The position numbers and the translations under genes are program-made. A model generated the notes under the pieces. It was not told the origin of the DNA, searched no databases, and saw only the letters and a list, made by a program, of their open reading frames with translations. This document shows, piece by piece, positions 16,101-24,086 of a DNA stretch of 31,825 nt. Positions within the stretch are counted from its first letter, which is position 1, and the number at the start of each line of letters is the position of its first letter. Origin of the DNA: Strigomonas culicis (lineage: Eukaryota > Euglenozoa > Kinetoplastea > Trypanosomatida > Trypanosomatidae); contig AUXH01000174.1 in assembly GCA_000482145.1 (NCBI GenBank), positions 1 to 31,825 on the forward strand. Direction: 5' to 3'.

Positions 16101-16532
16101 GGGCTGCGAGAAGACTTTGCGGTTCGGGTCGAAGCTGGTCACCAGGTCGGGGTGCGGCCCCATCGTCGGATCCTGCTGCCGGAACCACTCGCTGCGCTGC
16201 TCTCCGCCGGCGGTGGGGTGCAGGCGGTCGCCGAAGTCGAAGGCGACGCGCTGGTGGCGGTGTGGCAGGCGCGCCTGGCCCTGCTCGCGGCCCCAGTTCA
16301 TGTAGTCGATGAAGTCCTTGTTCACGCGGAAGCGCTGGTGCGTATTGTAGTGCGTCAGGAACTGAATGCCGGACTGGCGGTTGGGGTGGTTCGCGTAGCG
16401 CTGGTAGAAGCGGAACTCTATCGGGGTGCCCAGCGGACGGTATTCGCGCACGTCGAGCGTCTTGAGCCCGCGCTGGCTGGTCAGCAGCGCCGCCGGCACC
16501 GTGTACATCCAGGGCATCCGACGGCGGTACAT
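13106..16532 (-). CDS. Crotonase-fold protein resembling mitoribosomal mS47 (frameshift in a C8 run)
   Basis: About 1,141 residues if one base is discounted. The first frame (from the ATG at 16532) has a possible mitochondrial presequence (MYRRRMPWMYTVPAALL). It then has a long extension and a 3-hydroxyisobutyryl-CoA hydrolase-like crotonase domain near residues 350-480: the oxyanion-hole region NGKCRGTGCGLALAAKYCAL, then FVFDGPNMGLTPYGGLTRLL, then LTGTSLFAGDALRLGWSDLF. The hydrolase's catalytic Glu and Asp positions appear as Gly and Tyr, so it is probably not an enzyme. A hydrolase homologue with long extensions is known as mS47 in kinetoplastid and plant mitoribosome small subunits; that is my preferred call. 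After the run at 14808-14815 the coding frame moves to the ORF that starts EDDLAVCQAAELFTSYV and ends at the TAG at 13106. The C-terminal 560 residues are a helical, charged extension without a recognised domain. Confidence 0.75.
14808..14815 (-). other. Frameshift site in C8 homopolymer of the crotonase-fold gene
   Basis: The coding strand has eight C residues after GTGT. With eight, the frame continues as a low-complexity Gly/Arg/Ala shadow. With seven, it passes smoothly from WDVSPP into EDDLAVCQAAELF. The extra C is therefore the likely cause of the split. Confidence 0.85.
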
Positions 16533-17127
16533 GATGGCTGGAGAGGGCTGAGTACTAATGGGGAATGAAGAAAAAGGGAACTAAAAAGGTGTGAAAATGA
16601 AAACGAGTTAGTGCACTTCCTGCTGCCTTCAGAAGGACGGTGCGGTAGTGTCAAAGTGTGGTACTGCCTACAAAGAAGAAAACGTTCTCCTTCAATACTA
16701 TTGCTATCTGTTGGGTGGTAGAAGCGAGGGAGAGAGGGGTAACATTAGACACACAGATATAGGTACACCGCGTTGAAGTGTTAAGAGATGAACATGTATG
16801 AAGTCACTCGAAATGGGGATTGCAATAACAACAACGCCAACGGTCAGCATATCCTTTCATTACTGTGAAGAGTGTCCGCCACTCAAAGTTAGTATTATTA
16901 TGACAAGAGAGAGAAAAAAATAAGTTTCTACAATGCACTACAGCCTTTCTCGAAAAGGGTAACATAAGTGTGTGTTTCACGACAGAGAAAGAAGGGTCAC
17001 ATGACCGGATCTGTTCATAAAGAAAACAACAGCAACAACAACAGCAACAACAACAACAACAATCGACGGTGCTTTTGAGAGGAGGGAAAATACATGAACC
17101 TCGGCAGTTTACCCCATTGGAGCGTGC
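16533..17127 (-). promoter_or_regulatory. Intergenic region with splice signals for the crotonase-fold gene
   Basis: At about 595 bases this is the longest gap. A plus-strand purine block at 16558-16580 is the nearest pyrimidine tract to the ATG at 16532; AG candidates lie at 16546-16555. A second purine stretch is at 16904-16921. A CAA/CAG triplet repeat at 17025-17062 lies in the 3' UTR of the macrodomain-like gene. No ORF of note is seen on either strand. Confidence 0.45.
17025..17062. repeat. (AAC)n/(AGC) triplet repeat
   Basis: About twelve triplets, mainly AAC with AGC interruptions on the plus strand (TTG/TTGC on the transcript). They sit about 65-105 bases after the stop of the macrodomain-like gene, in its predicted 3' UTR. 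Confidence 0.9.
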
Positions 17128-17919
17128 TCACAGATTCTTAAAGGCGTTGCTGTACTTGTCCCAGTCCCTGTTCACAAACACGCACAGCTCGATCTTCTTC
17201 TTGTCCCGCAGCACGTACTCCTTATCGAAGACGTGCAGCTGCTCGAACGCCATCTTGAGTGCCTCGTGTGTGATGGGCGCCATCTGGTTGTACAGCGGCC
17301 CGGACTGGTTGCCGTCGGAGAGCGGCACGAGGCGGAGGTTGTCGCACTCACTGACAACAAACTCGTGCAGCGCGTTGCGGTACGCGCGCGACAGCTCGAT
17401 CGCCGCCTCGCGCTCCGTCCAGATGCCCTCACGGAAGTCGGGGCTGACGACGTGGATGACGTGCTTCTCGCCCGGGTACTCGTGGTGCTTCGCGTCGCAG
17501 TACTTGCTGATGGCCAGAACGACGTCGCTCGGGAAGCGCGCGTGCAGCCCGAGCCACTTGTAGATGGCGCCGGACGTGGCGCTGCCCTTGGAGGCGGAGC
17601 TCAGCAGCACCGAGAGGTCCGCGGGGTCCGTCACCGCCGTCAGCTCGTCCGGCTCCCCCGACTCGCGCTTGAGGCCGCCCTGCAGCGTCATGGTCGTGCC
17701 CATCACGCCGTACGGCGCGACGTAGATCTTTTGCAGGAACTGTTCCTGCGGCGGCACGTACGAGTGGCGGCGGTACGCCGAGTACACCGCCGCGCCCAGC
17801 ACGCCGAGGCCGAGCGCCACGCGGATGAAGGGGAACGGGCGGCGGAAGTTGGCGCCGAGGAGGTGCTCAGGCGCGCGCTTGCGGCCGTCACGGGTGCGCC
17901 GCTCAACGATGGCACTCAT
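17128..17919 (-). CDS. Membrane-anchored macrodomain-like protein
   Basis: A 263-residue protein with a basic N-terminus, one hydrophobic segment near residues 30-48 (FIRVALGLGVLGAAVYSAY) and a C-terminal domain of about 190 residues that follows the order of a macrodomain (ADP-ribose-binding fold). LSVLLSSASKGSATSGAIYK lies in the place of the usual nAAN...GGGVDGAIH. HVIHVVSPDF comes next, then the helix ELSRAYRNALHEFV, then LRLVPLSDGNQSGP (compare the IGTGIYGFP-like loop), and a last strand IELCVFVNRDWDKYSNAF resembling the family's final V..D...Y..F. The conserved asparagine and glycine-rich loop 1 are degenerate, so ADP-ribose hydrolysis is unlikely and binding uncertain. Placement in an organelle or outer mitochondrial membrane is possible from the basic-plus-helix N-terminus. 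The start at 17919 has a close polypyrimidine tract. Confidence 0.6.
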   Translation of the reverse strand: MSAIVERRTRDGRKRAPEHLLGANFRRPFPFIRVALGLGVLGAAVYSAYRRHSYVPPQEQFLQKIYVAPYGVMGTTMTLQGGLKRESGEPDELTAVTDPADLSVLLSSASKGSATSGAIYKWLGLHARFPSDVVLAISKYCDAKHHEYPGEKHVIHVVSPDFREGIWTEREAAIELSRAYRNALHEFVVSECDNLRLVPLSDGNQSGPLYNQMAPITHEALKMAFEQLHVFDKEYVLRDKKKIELCVFVNRDWDKYSNAFKNL

Positions 17920-18271
17920 CCCGGGGATCTAAGAGGTGTGGGGAGGGGGAAGAGGGCAACAACAAAAAAAAATGACCTTGAAAGGTATGCTGCATGGATA
18001 TGCATCATAAGGAGAGGCGGAAGAGAAAGAAAATGTAACCCGGAGCATGGACAGGAAGGCATATGGTATACCGTAAACATCAGGTTGTTGTTGTTTTTTT
18101 TTTTAAAGGGTTGTCTTTTGAAGTTCCACATTCTGAAGCAAAGAGTGCGAAGCAAACGGACTCCACCCCACACCTGTCCCGATCCACGTTATTTGCTTCC
18201 GCTCCGAAAAGGCACAAAGGGGAACTATAATAATAGAAAAAGCATGGTGCACCGACCCGCACGCTGTCGTG
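17920..18271 (-). promoter_or_regulatory. Intergenic region with splice signals for the macrodomain-like gene
   Basis: A plus-strand purine block at 17938-17956 is the tract, with an AG at 17929-17930 about ten bases from the ATG. A second purine stretch lies at 18009-18034. A T10 run is at 18094-18103. The rest is 3' UTR of the PI31-like gene with no gene seen. Confidence 0.45.
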
Positions 18272-18733
18272 CTAAAAGCGGTTGAAGCCGCCGCCGCCGC
18301 CACCGAACATGCCGCCGTAGGGTCCGCCCATCGGGCCGTGCGGTCCGCCGTGGGGCGGCGGCAGCAGGTCATTGTCCGGCTCACCGGGGAACGGACCGCG
18401 CCGCGGCATGTCCGGGTACAGACCGCCGCCACCGCCGCCGCGGCCCGGCCGCTGCTGCCCCGGGAACATGGGGTCGAAGCGCGCGAAGTCGTCCGCGGCG
18501 AGCCCCGGCGGCTGCCGCGCCTGCTGGCCGCGAAAGGTGCGCTCGTCCAGCACCATGCCGCCTGTCAGCGAGCCGCCAGGCCGCAGGTCGCCGTCGCCGT
18601 AGCCCTCGCCGGGCGGCCGCAGCACCACGTCGGAGAAGGCGGTGCGGGCGGGCGCAGCGGGGGGAGGGGGGGCGCCGTCGTCAGGCGGGGAGCGTCGTTG
18701 CGGCGCGTCGCCGTCGTACCCTCCTGCGCTCAT
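18272..18733 (-). CDS. Pro/Gly-rich protein with a PI31-like C-terminal region
   Basis: A 153-residue, low-complexity protein. The N-terminal part is Pro/Ala/Asp-rich. The middle has GGMVLDERTF, and the C-terminal half reads DDFARFDPMFPGQQRPGRGG, then LYPDMPRRGPFPGEPDNDLL followed by PPPHGGP. This order of a FDP motif, Gly/Arg-rich stretch and PDxDxLPPP is typical of the C-terminal region of the proteasome regulator PI31 (PSMF1). The folded FP domain that precedes it in animal PI31 is absent. The extreme C-terminus is Gly-rich and ends in FNRF rather than the usual tyrosine-containing tail. It may be a short PI31 relative, or a Gly/Pro-rich protein that converged on the pattern. The ATG at 18733 (MSAGGYDGD) is the only good start. 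Confidence 0.5.
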   Translation of the reverse strand: MSAGGYDGDAPQRRSPPDDGAPPPPAAPARTAFSDVVLRPPGEGYGDGDLRPGGSLTGGMVLDERTFRGQQARQPPGLAADDFARFDPMFPGQQRPGRGGGGGGLYPDMPRRGPFPGEPDNDLLPPPHGGPHGPMGGPYGGMFGGGGGGFNRF

Positions 18734-18975
18734 ATCGCCACCTGTTTTTTAGGAGCTAAGGATGATTGCTGATGGTTGTTTGTCGGTAGGATTCTTTAGT
18801 TTCACTCCTCTTCATTCTTCAACGTGAGAGAAAGGGGGAAAAGAGACGTCAGGATACACACACTTGACACTTTAAGAGGTTGGCAGAACCAGGCAACGGT
18901 ACAGTTTCCAGTAGATCTACTTCGCCTAGTCCGCGAGCATGAGGACTGGGCTCTTCCTAATGGTGTTCGTTTATA

Positions 18976-18997
18976 TGTTGTTGTTGTTTTGTTGTTG
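18976..18997. repeat. (TTG)n triplet repeat
   Basis: Interrupted TTG units on the plus strand (CAA on the transcript), directly adjoining the TGG repeat to the right. Confidence 0.85.
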
Positions 18998-18998
18998 A

Positions 18999-19020
18999 TG
19001 GTGGTGGTGGTGGTGGTGGT
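18999..19020. repeat. (TGG)7 triplet repeat
   Basis: Seven perfect TGG units on the plus strand, the template strand for transcription here; the transcript carries ACC. Repeated GG runs can form a G-quadruplex on the template strand. Confidence 0.95.
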
Positions 19021-19183
19021 CAGATACAATATAGTTTACATTACGTTGTCGCGAATACATCTAAATAACACAATGTACAGATGAGTAAAAGAAAAACTCA
19101 GTAGAGAAATACAATGAAACAAACCGAACAAGAAGAAGAAAACATAATACAGACTACGCAGCATGACGCAGATACAGATGTCC

Positions 19184-21620
19184 TCACAGCCGCTTCGCCT
19201 CCTCCAGCATCTTCTTCAGCGCGTCGCGCTGCGCATTCAGCTCCCCGCGCTCGCTCCTCATCTTGTGGAGGATGGCCTCGCGCTGCTCGTCGACCGCGTC
19301 GGCGGCCTTGCGCTTCTCCAGCAGGTCTGCAGCGGTGCGCAGCTTGCGGAACTCGTCCATCCGCTGCTTCTTCTGCACATTAAAGAGCTTCTCGTCGCGC
19401 TCCTCGCGCTCCTGCTCCTTCCGCAACGCGAGCTCGACGGCGCGCTGCCGCTGCAGCCCGTCGAAGCTCGCGTCGTGGTCCGCCTGCGCCTTCGCCGCGC
19501 GCTCGCGGAACGCGGCCTCCTCCTCGAGTGCGCGCTGCCGCGCCGCCTCGCGGCGCTGCCGCTTCTCCTCCTCCTCCGCGGCGTGCGCGCGCAGCTCCGC
19601 CTCGCGCTTCTGGCGGAACAGCTCGAGCTGGCGCTCCACCTCCGCCTCGCGCGCGAGCGCCGCCGCGCGCAGCCGCGCCTCCTCCGCTGCCGCGCGCGCC
19701 TGCGCCTCCAGCCGCGCCTCCTCCGTCCGCGCCTGGCGCGCCAGCAGCTCCGCGTGCTCCACCGCCGCGCGCGCCGCGCGCGCCTCGTGCACCTCCTGCA
19801 GCTTCGCCTCCTTCTCCAGCCGCCGCTGCTCGATGGCGACGGCCTGCGCCGCCTGTGCGGCGGCCGTGCGCTCGAGGCGGCGCTGGCGCTCCTCCTCCTT
19901 CTCCTGCCGCTGTGACTGGAGCAGCGCCGCGTGGCGCGCCGCAGCGTCCTGCCGCTGCCGCACCTTCTCCTCCGCCTTCGCGAGCCGCTCGGCCAGCTGC
20001 TGCTGGTAGTAGGCCTCCATCTCGCTGTTCTTCTCGTGCTGCTGCTGCAGCCGCTGCTGCTGCTGCTCGCGCGCCTCCGCGTCTTGTCGCACGCGGAGCT
20101 CCAGCGCGCGCTGCGCCTCCTCCTCGGCCTGCTCCTGCCGCGCCTCGGCCACCAGGCGGCGCAGCTGCGCGTCCTTCGCGCTCTCCACCTGCTTCTCCAT
20201 CCGCACCTTGTTCGTCTCGAAGACGCGCCTCTGCCGCTCCTGCTGCTGCAGCAGCGTCGTCGGCGGCGCGACGATCGACTTGGGCGGCGGCGGCTGGCGG
20301 TACACCCGCACCAGCTCGTCCATCGTGACGGTCCCGCAGAGCGCGTTGTAGTCCACCAGCAGTGCCTCCAGCAGCCGCTTGCGACGCGCGTTGTCGCGGT
20401 CCTGGCGGCGCTCCAGCATCGCCGCGCGCAGCTCCGGCTCCGTCGGCAGGCCCTCCTCACTGATGCAGGCGTTGAGGTCGCGCAGCGTCACGCCGTTGCG
20501 CAGCAGCACGAGCGTGGAGCGCGGCGAGCTCACGGGCGGCAGGCGGCCGCCCTCCATCCCGGTGTAGCTCTGCAGCGTCACCACCGTTCGCGGCGGCGAG
20601 CGGCCGTGCAGCAGCCAGTCGACGTTGAAGAAATCCGTCTCCAGCTGAAACGACTCCGCGAAGTCGACCGGCGGCACGAGCAGCATGCGCAGCAGCTCCG
20701 CGCAGTCCTCCGCGTCGCTGTTGCTGTGCGTGCCGCGCAGCGGCGCCTTCGTGTCCAGGTCCGTGCGGGGCAGCGGCGACGCCGCGGCCGCCGCGAGGGC
20801 CTCCGTGACGCCCTGCCACGTGGTCGCGCGGGCCTGCGGCGGCGCCGGCCGCGCGGGCGACGTCCTAATCTTCACGCTCGCGATCTTCGTCCGGGCGCCG
20901 TCGCGCGGGGCCGTCGCGGCGAGCGCGGGCGGCGCGGCGCGCGTCTGCAGCAGCGACGGCGGCGGCGCCGTGGCCGTGGCCGCGAAGCGCGGCCCCTCCG
21001 CGTGGGCGGCCTCCCGCGGGCCGGCCCGCGGCTTGCGCTCGCCCGCCGTCTTCGGCAGCGCCCCCGTGAGAGGGGGGGGGTGCGGCGCCGGCGGTGGCCG
21101 TGGCGGCGAGCGGCGACGGGTCTGTGTTGGCGGCGGTCGGCGGCGGCGGCGCGCTCGCCGCGGGGCCCTTGCCGCCAGCGGGGGCGTCTAGCCTCGTGTC
21201 CTTGGCGTCCGCGACGGGGGCCGTCGCGGAGGTGGAGGCCTGCATAGGCGAGTTGAGCTGCTCGGCCGGCGGCGGGGTGGGCCTCTGGGGCCTTGCCGGC
21301 GCGCGGGCGGCCGCCGGCTTGCGCTTCCCGGGTGTGCGCTTGCGCTGCGCGTACCGCTCGTAGTCCTTGTCAGCGGCGGTCGGCTGGTCGGCGGACGGGA
21401 TGCGGCGGTCGAAGTCGGTTGGTATGTTCTTCAGACCGACCGTGTTGGTGTTGTCCGGCGGGGCGAGGTGGTGCTTGTGCAGCTCTGCCTCGTAGCGCTC
21501 GTACTCGGTCATGTACTTGATGCGGCTCTTGTCATCTGTCAGTTTGGGTATGTTCGGCAGCACCATGCTCTGGTACTGTGGCTTGTTGGCCCCATCCGCG
21601 TTGACGGTGCGTGCGGCCAT
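19184..21620 (-). CDS. Charged coiled-coil protein (frameshift in a C9 run), function unknown
   Basis: About 811 residues if one base is discounted. The first frame starts at the ATG at 21620 (MAARTVNADGANKPQYQS). It has a conserved-looking N-terminal segment with LPNIPKLTDDKSRIKYMTEY and VGLKNIPTDFDRRIPSADQP, then a Pro/Ala/Thr-rich linker. At the run at 21072-21080 the coding frame moves to the one ending at 19184. A compact region follows (VPPVDFAESFQLETDFFNVD, later TLVLLRNGVTLRDLNACISE). From about residue 440 to the end is an extremely charged Glu/Arg/Gln/Ala helix of about 370 residues, either coiled coil or a single alpha-helix. No membrane segment or enzyme motif is seen. The layout suits a structural cytoskeletal protein. 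A GTG at 20875 is not needed as a start, because the frame is open upstream. Confidence 0.7.
21072..21080 (-). other. Frameshift site in C9 homopolymer of the charged coiled-coil gene
   Basis: The coding strand has nine C residues after GCA. With nine, the frame becomes a Gly/Arg shadow. With eight, it reads AAPPPLTGALPKTAGERKP and continues to the normal stop. One extra C therefore explains the split, as at 14808-14815. Confidence 0.85.
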
Positions 21621-21963
21621 GCAGATGCGGGTGGGGGGTATAGCTATGCAACGGTGCAAAAAGGCGCTATCACTTTTCCTTCAGCAATGGTTTCTTTGAG
21701 ATGAAGAAGAAGTAAAGGAAAAAAAGAAGAAACTATGCTCACTCAATATAGAAATGCCAGATGCTTCCAGGAGTCAACACATGTGTGTGTGTGCGTGTGT
21801 GTGGATGTGTGTATGTATGGAGGTTAGATCATTATGCCTGGGCACTCTGCCCTTCAATACAACGTTTACATGTATACAAAAAAAAAAGGATTCACCTTTA
21901 TTTACATATGTATATATATATCGCTCTATAAATATATACGCCGGCGCGGCGCCGCACCCTGCC
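21621..21963 (-). promoter_or_regulatory. Intergenic region with splice signals and TG-rich repeat
   Basis: A plus-strand purine block at 21699-21732 is the polypyrimidine tract for the charged coiled-coil gene; AG candidates lie at 21691-21694 and 21664-21665. A TG-rich stretch is at 21781-21820 and an AT-rich alternating stretch at 21905-21940, both in the 3' UTR of the actin-like gene. No gene is seen. Confidence 0.5.
21781..21820. repeat. Interrupted TG repeat
   Basis: TG-rich run with CG, GA and TA interruptions (CA on the transcript), in the predicted 3' UTR of the actin-like gene. Confidence 0.85.
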
Positions 21964-23169
21964 TCAGAAGGCGGTGCGGTGCACCACGTTGGGGCCGCTC
22001 TCGTCGTAGTCCGCCTTCGCCGTGCAGGCGTGGGCAAAGTGGGGTCCGCAGGACCACAGCGAGCCGCCCATCCACGCGGCCTGCGCGCGCTCCGCGAAGG
22101 CGACGCAGCGCACCGGCGGCACGTTGCCGCACCGCTGCACCAGCTCCTTCTGCAGCCGCTTCTCCATGTCCCGCAGCATGCTCGTGCCGCCGCCGAGCAC
22201 GACGCTGCCGTACAGCTCGTCCTGCGCGACCGCGGGGCTGTTCGCGATGACGTCCTCGATCATGGTCGTCCAGCCCGCCGGCGCCGCCCAGCACGCCGCG
22301 TTCGGCGCGGAGTAGCCGGTCGGCGTCCGCGGGCGCGCCGTGCGGCAGTGCGCATCCCCCAGCCGTGCGGGGTCGAAGAGCCGCTCCGGGATCAAGAACT
22401 GGTGCTCACACAAGAAGAGCCGTTCGTCGTCCGGCAGCGTGAAGGAGTCCGCGAGCCGCGGCCCCGCCTCGTTCAGCAGCCGCTGGTCGTCCGCGAGGTC
22501 GGTCGACACGCGGCACAGCGCCTCCTTTGCGCGCTCGACCGTCTCCCAGTCCGTCTCGGTCGACAGGGGATAGCCCTTCTCCTGCAGGCAGCGGAAGAGC
22601 TCGTCCGTGAGCACGTCCCCGGCGACGAGCGACGAGCGCATCGAGTGGTGCAGCGTGTAGCCGTCGGTGACGGCTGCCACCGTCGTGCGGCCGGCGCCGC
22701 TGTCGACCGCCACGCCGGTCGTGCGGCCCGTCGCGTAGACGGTGGCCGCGGAGGCACTAAGGAAGCTACAGAGCGGCACGCTGAAGGACTCGAAGAAGAG
22801 CTCCGCCACCTTCTCCCGCGACGGCCGAGAGATGTCGGCGGGCGCCACAAAGAGTACCGGCGTCTGCTCCGGCTGCACCTGCAGCCGGCCGTACAGCGTG
22901 TGGTACAGCAGCTCCTCCAGCGCGTCGTAGTCGACCACCTGGCCCGCGCGCACCGGGCGACGCAGCAGCAGCAGGCCGCGGTCGCGGAAGGCGTCGTCGC
23001 CGGCCGCGACGTCGGAGCGGTGCCGCAGCAGCGTGCCCGGCAACCCGGCGTGGCGCGGGATGCCGACGTAGGAGGGGAACGTCGCGCGCGGCGCCTCCTC
23101 GCCACTAAAGCCGCACTTGGTGCTGCTGGAGCCCACGTCGATGACGGCGCTCGTCAAGGGAGAGTGCAT
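21964..23169 (-). CDS. Actin-like / actin-related protein
   Basis: A 401-residue member of the actin superfamily. Phosphate loop 1 is near residue 11 (VIDVGSSSTKCGFSGE), phosphate loop 2 near 157 (GVAVDSGAGRTTVAAVTDG) and the adenosine loop near 326 (VVLGGGTSMLRDMEKRLQKE). AAWMGGSLWSC and the C-terminal DYDESGPNVVHRTAF follow the actin pattern closely. It is longer than conventional actin (about 376) and much diverged inside. The glutamine that positions the attacking water in actin appears to be alanine (LSASAATVYATG), and the second Asp of DSGDG is Ala, so ATP hydrolysis is probably weak or lost. It most resembles trypanosomatid actin-like proteins rather than conventional actin. The class (ARP1-like, or a lineage-specific type) cannot be settled. 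The ATG at 23169 (MHSPLTSAVIDVG) is preferred to an in-frame TTG at 23208. Confidence 0.9.
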   Translation of the reverse strand: MHSPLTSAVIDVGSSSTKCGFSGEEAPRATFPSYVGIPRHAGLPGTLLRHRSDVAAGDDAFRDRGLLLLRRPVRAGQVVDYDALEELLYHTLYGRLQVQPEQTPVLFVAPADISRPSREKVAELFFESFSVPLCSFLSASAATVYATGRTTGVAVDSGAGRTTVAAVTDGYTLHHSMRSSLVAGDVLTDELFRCLQEKGYPLSTETDWETVERAKEALCRVSTDLADDQRLLNEAGPRLADSFTLPDDERLFLCEHQFLIPERLFDPARLGDAHCRTARPRTPTGYSAPNAACWAAPAGWTTMIEDVIANSPAVAQDELYGSVVLGGGTSMLRDMEKRLQKELVQRCGNVPPVRCVAFAERAQAAWMGGSLWSCGPHFAHACTAKADYDESGPNVVHRTAF

Positions 23170-23603
23170 CGACGCGGCGCTCACGAGACGTACAAGGTGG
23201 AGAGGCAAGAACTAGAGAGATACCGCAGTGTCAACAGCGGTGATTTCTGGACGCAAAGAGAGAGGGAGGAGGGGGAGAGGAGGGGGGAGCGTTGTGCGTT
23301 CGTAAGGAAACCGATGTAGAGAGAGACAGATTTGTACGCACAGAGGTCGTTTTGAAGGGCATTGTGAGTATAACTAATTTCATTTTGAATCTGTACCGAA
23401 GCATTCTATTTCGCAATCACTAAAAGGAGAAGAAGAAAAGAAAGAAAGAACACAGAGTTCTCTCCTGCTACCTACTAAGAACTGGATAAGCTATGTAAGA
23501 TAAAAATAAAATGTACACAACTACTACTGTACTGTCATCGGCAAGGGGTGGCGGCAGGGCACTGGTGCTCTCCTAGATAACAACGAACACACGTAGCGCC
23601 TCT
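23170..23603 (-). promoter_or_regulatory. Intergenic region with splice signals for the actin-like gene
   Basis: A strong plus-strand purine block at 23257-23290 is the polypyrimidine tract, with an AG candidate at 23245-23246 about 75 bases from the ATG. A second purine block lies at 23429-23457. The rest is AT-rich 3' UTR of the small one-helix gene. No gene is seen. Confidence 0.5.
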
Positions 23604-24086
23604 TCACGCGGACGGCGTGGACGCCGAGAAGCGGCCGGAGGTACTGGTGTACTCGCCCGGCGCGCTGAAGACCTCCGGCCGAGGCCCCGCCACCTCCTTG
23701 CCGTTATCCAGCCGCACCTTGTGGTCCTCGAAGATGAGACGCATCTCCTCGTTGCGGCGGAAGCGCTCGTGCGAGGACAGGGTGAGGCTGAGGCGGTTGT
23801 CGTATGTGCTGCCGGAACCAAACAGCATGTTCGGCGCGTTCACTATGAGTGTGATGATCGCAAGCACGCACACGAGCGCGCTTCCGATCATCTGATCAGG
23901 GAGCAACAGCAACCCAAAAGCACGGTTCTCTGTGTACGTGCGCTGACAGTTCTGGATGGAGGCGATGCGGGCGTGGGCATTCTGGTTGCTGTTGCGGTAC
24001 AGGAACCCCTTTTCAGACGCGCGCGCACCGGGCGACAGGGCGTGGAGGAAGGGTTTGATGTACCGCCTCGTGGTCTGACGAAACAT
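23604..24086 (-). CDS. Small one-helix protein, probably mitochondrial, function unknown
   Basis: A 160-residue protein I do not recognise. The N-terminus (MFRQTTRRYIKPFLHALSPG) is rich in Arg and hydroxylated residues and lacks acidic residues over the first 20, as in a mitochondrial targeting sequence. A single hydrophobic helix lies near residues 66-88 (MIGSALVCVLAIITLIVNAP). The C-terminal 70 residues are polar, with a basic-acidic helix (HERFRRNEEMRLIFEDHKV) and a Ser/Thr-rich end. The layout resembles small accessory subunits of inner-membrane complexes, but no family match supports that. The ATG at 24086 is the only reasonable start, and the frame is intact with a TGA stop. Confidence 0.75.
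   Translation of the reverse strand: MFRQTTRRYIKPFLHALSPGARASEKGFLYRNSNQNAHARIASIQNCQRTYTENRAFGLLLLPDQMIGSALVCVLAIITLIVNAPNMLFGSGSTYDNRLSLTLSSHERFRRNEEMRLIFEDHKVRLDNGKEVAGPRPEVFSAPGEYTSTSGRFSASTPSA

Larger units (their letters stand above)
18734..19183 (-). promoter_or_regulatory. Intergenic region with splice signals and triplet repeats
   Basis: A plus-strand purine block at 18825-18847 is the probable tract for the PI31-like gene, with AG candidates at 18805-18814. Positions 18976-19020 hold TTG and TGG triplet repeats in the 3' UTR of the charged coiled-coil gene. The 19030-19183 part is AT-rich. No gene is seen. Confidence 0.45.

Noticed and set aside
14808..21080. Programmed ribosomal frameshifting at the two C runs
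   Set aside because: No slippery heptamer with a convincing downstream structure was recognised, and single-base homopolymer error is the simpler reading. Kept only as a question in the findings.
23170..23208. TTG-initiated extension of the actin-like protein
   Set aside because: Non-ATG start; the ATG at 23169 gives the expected short lead before phosphate loop 1.
21754..23319. 521-residue plus-strand ORF over the actin-like gene
   Set aside because: It begins in a TG repeat, is antisense to a clear actin-family gene and has no recognisable motif.
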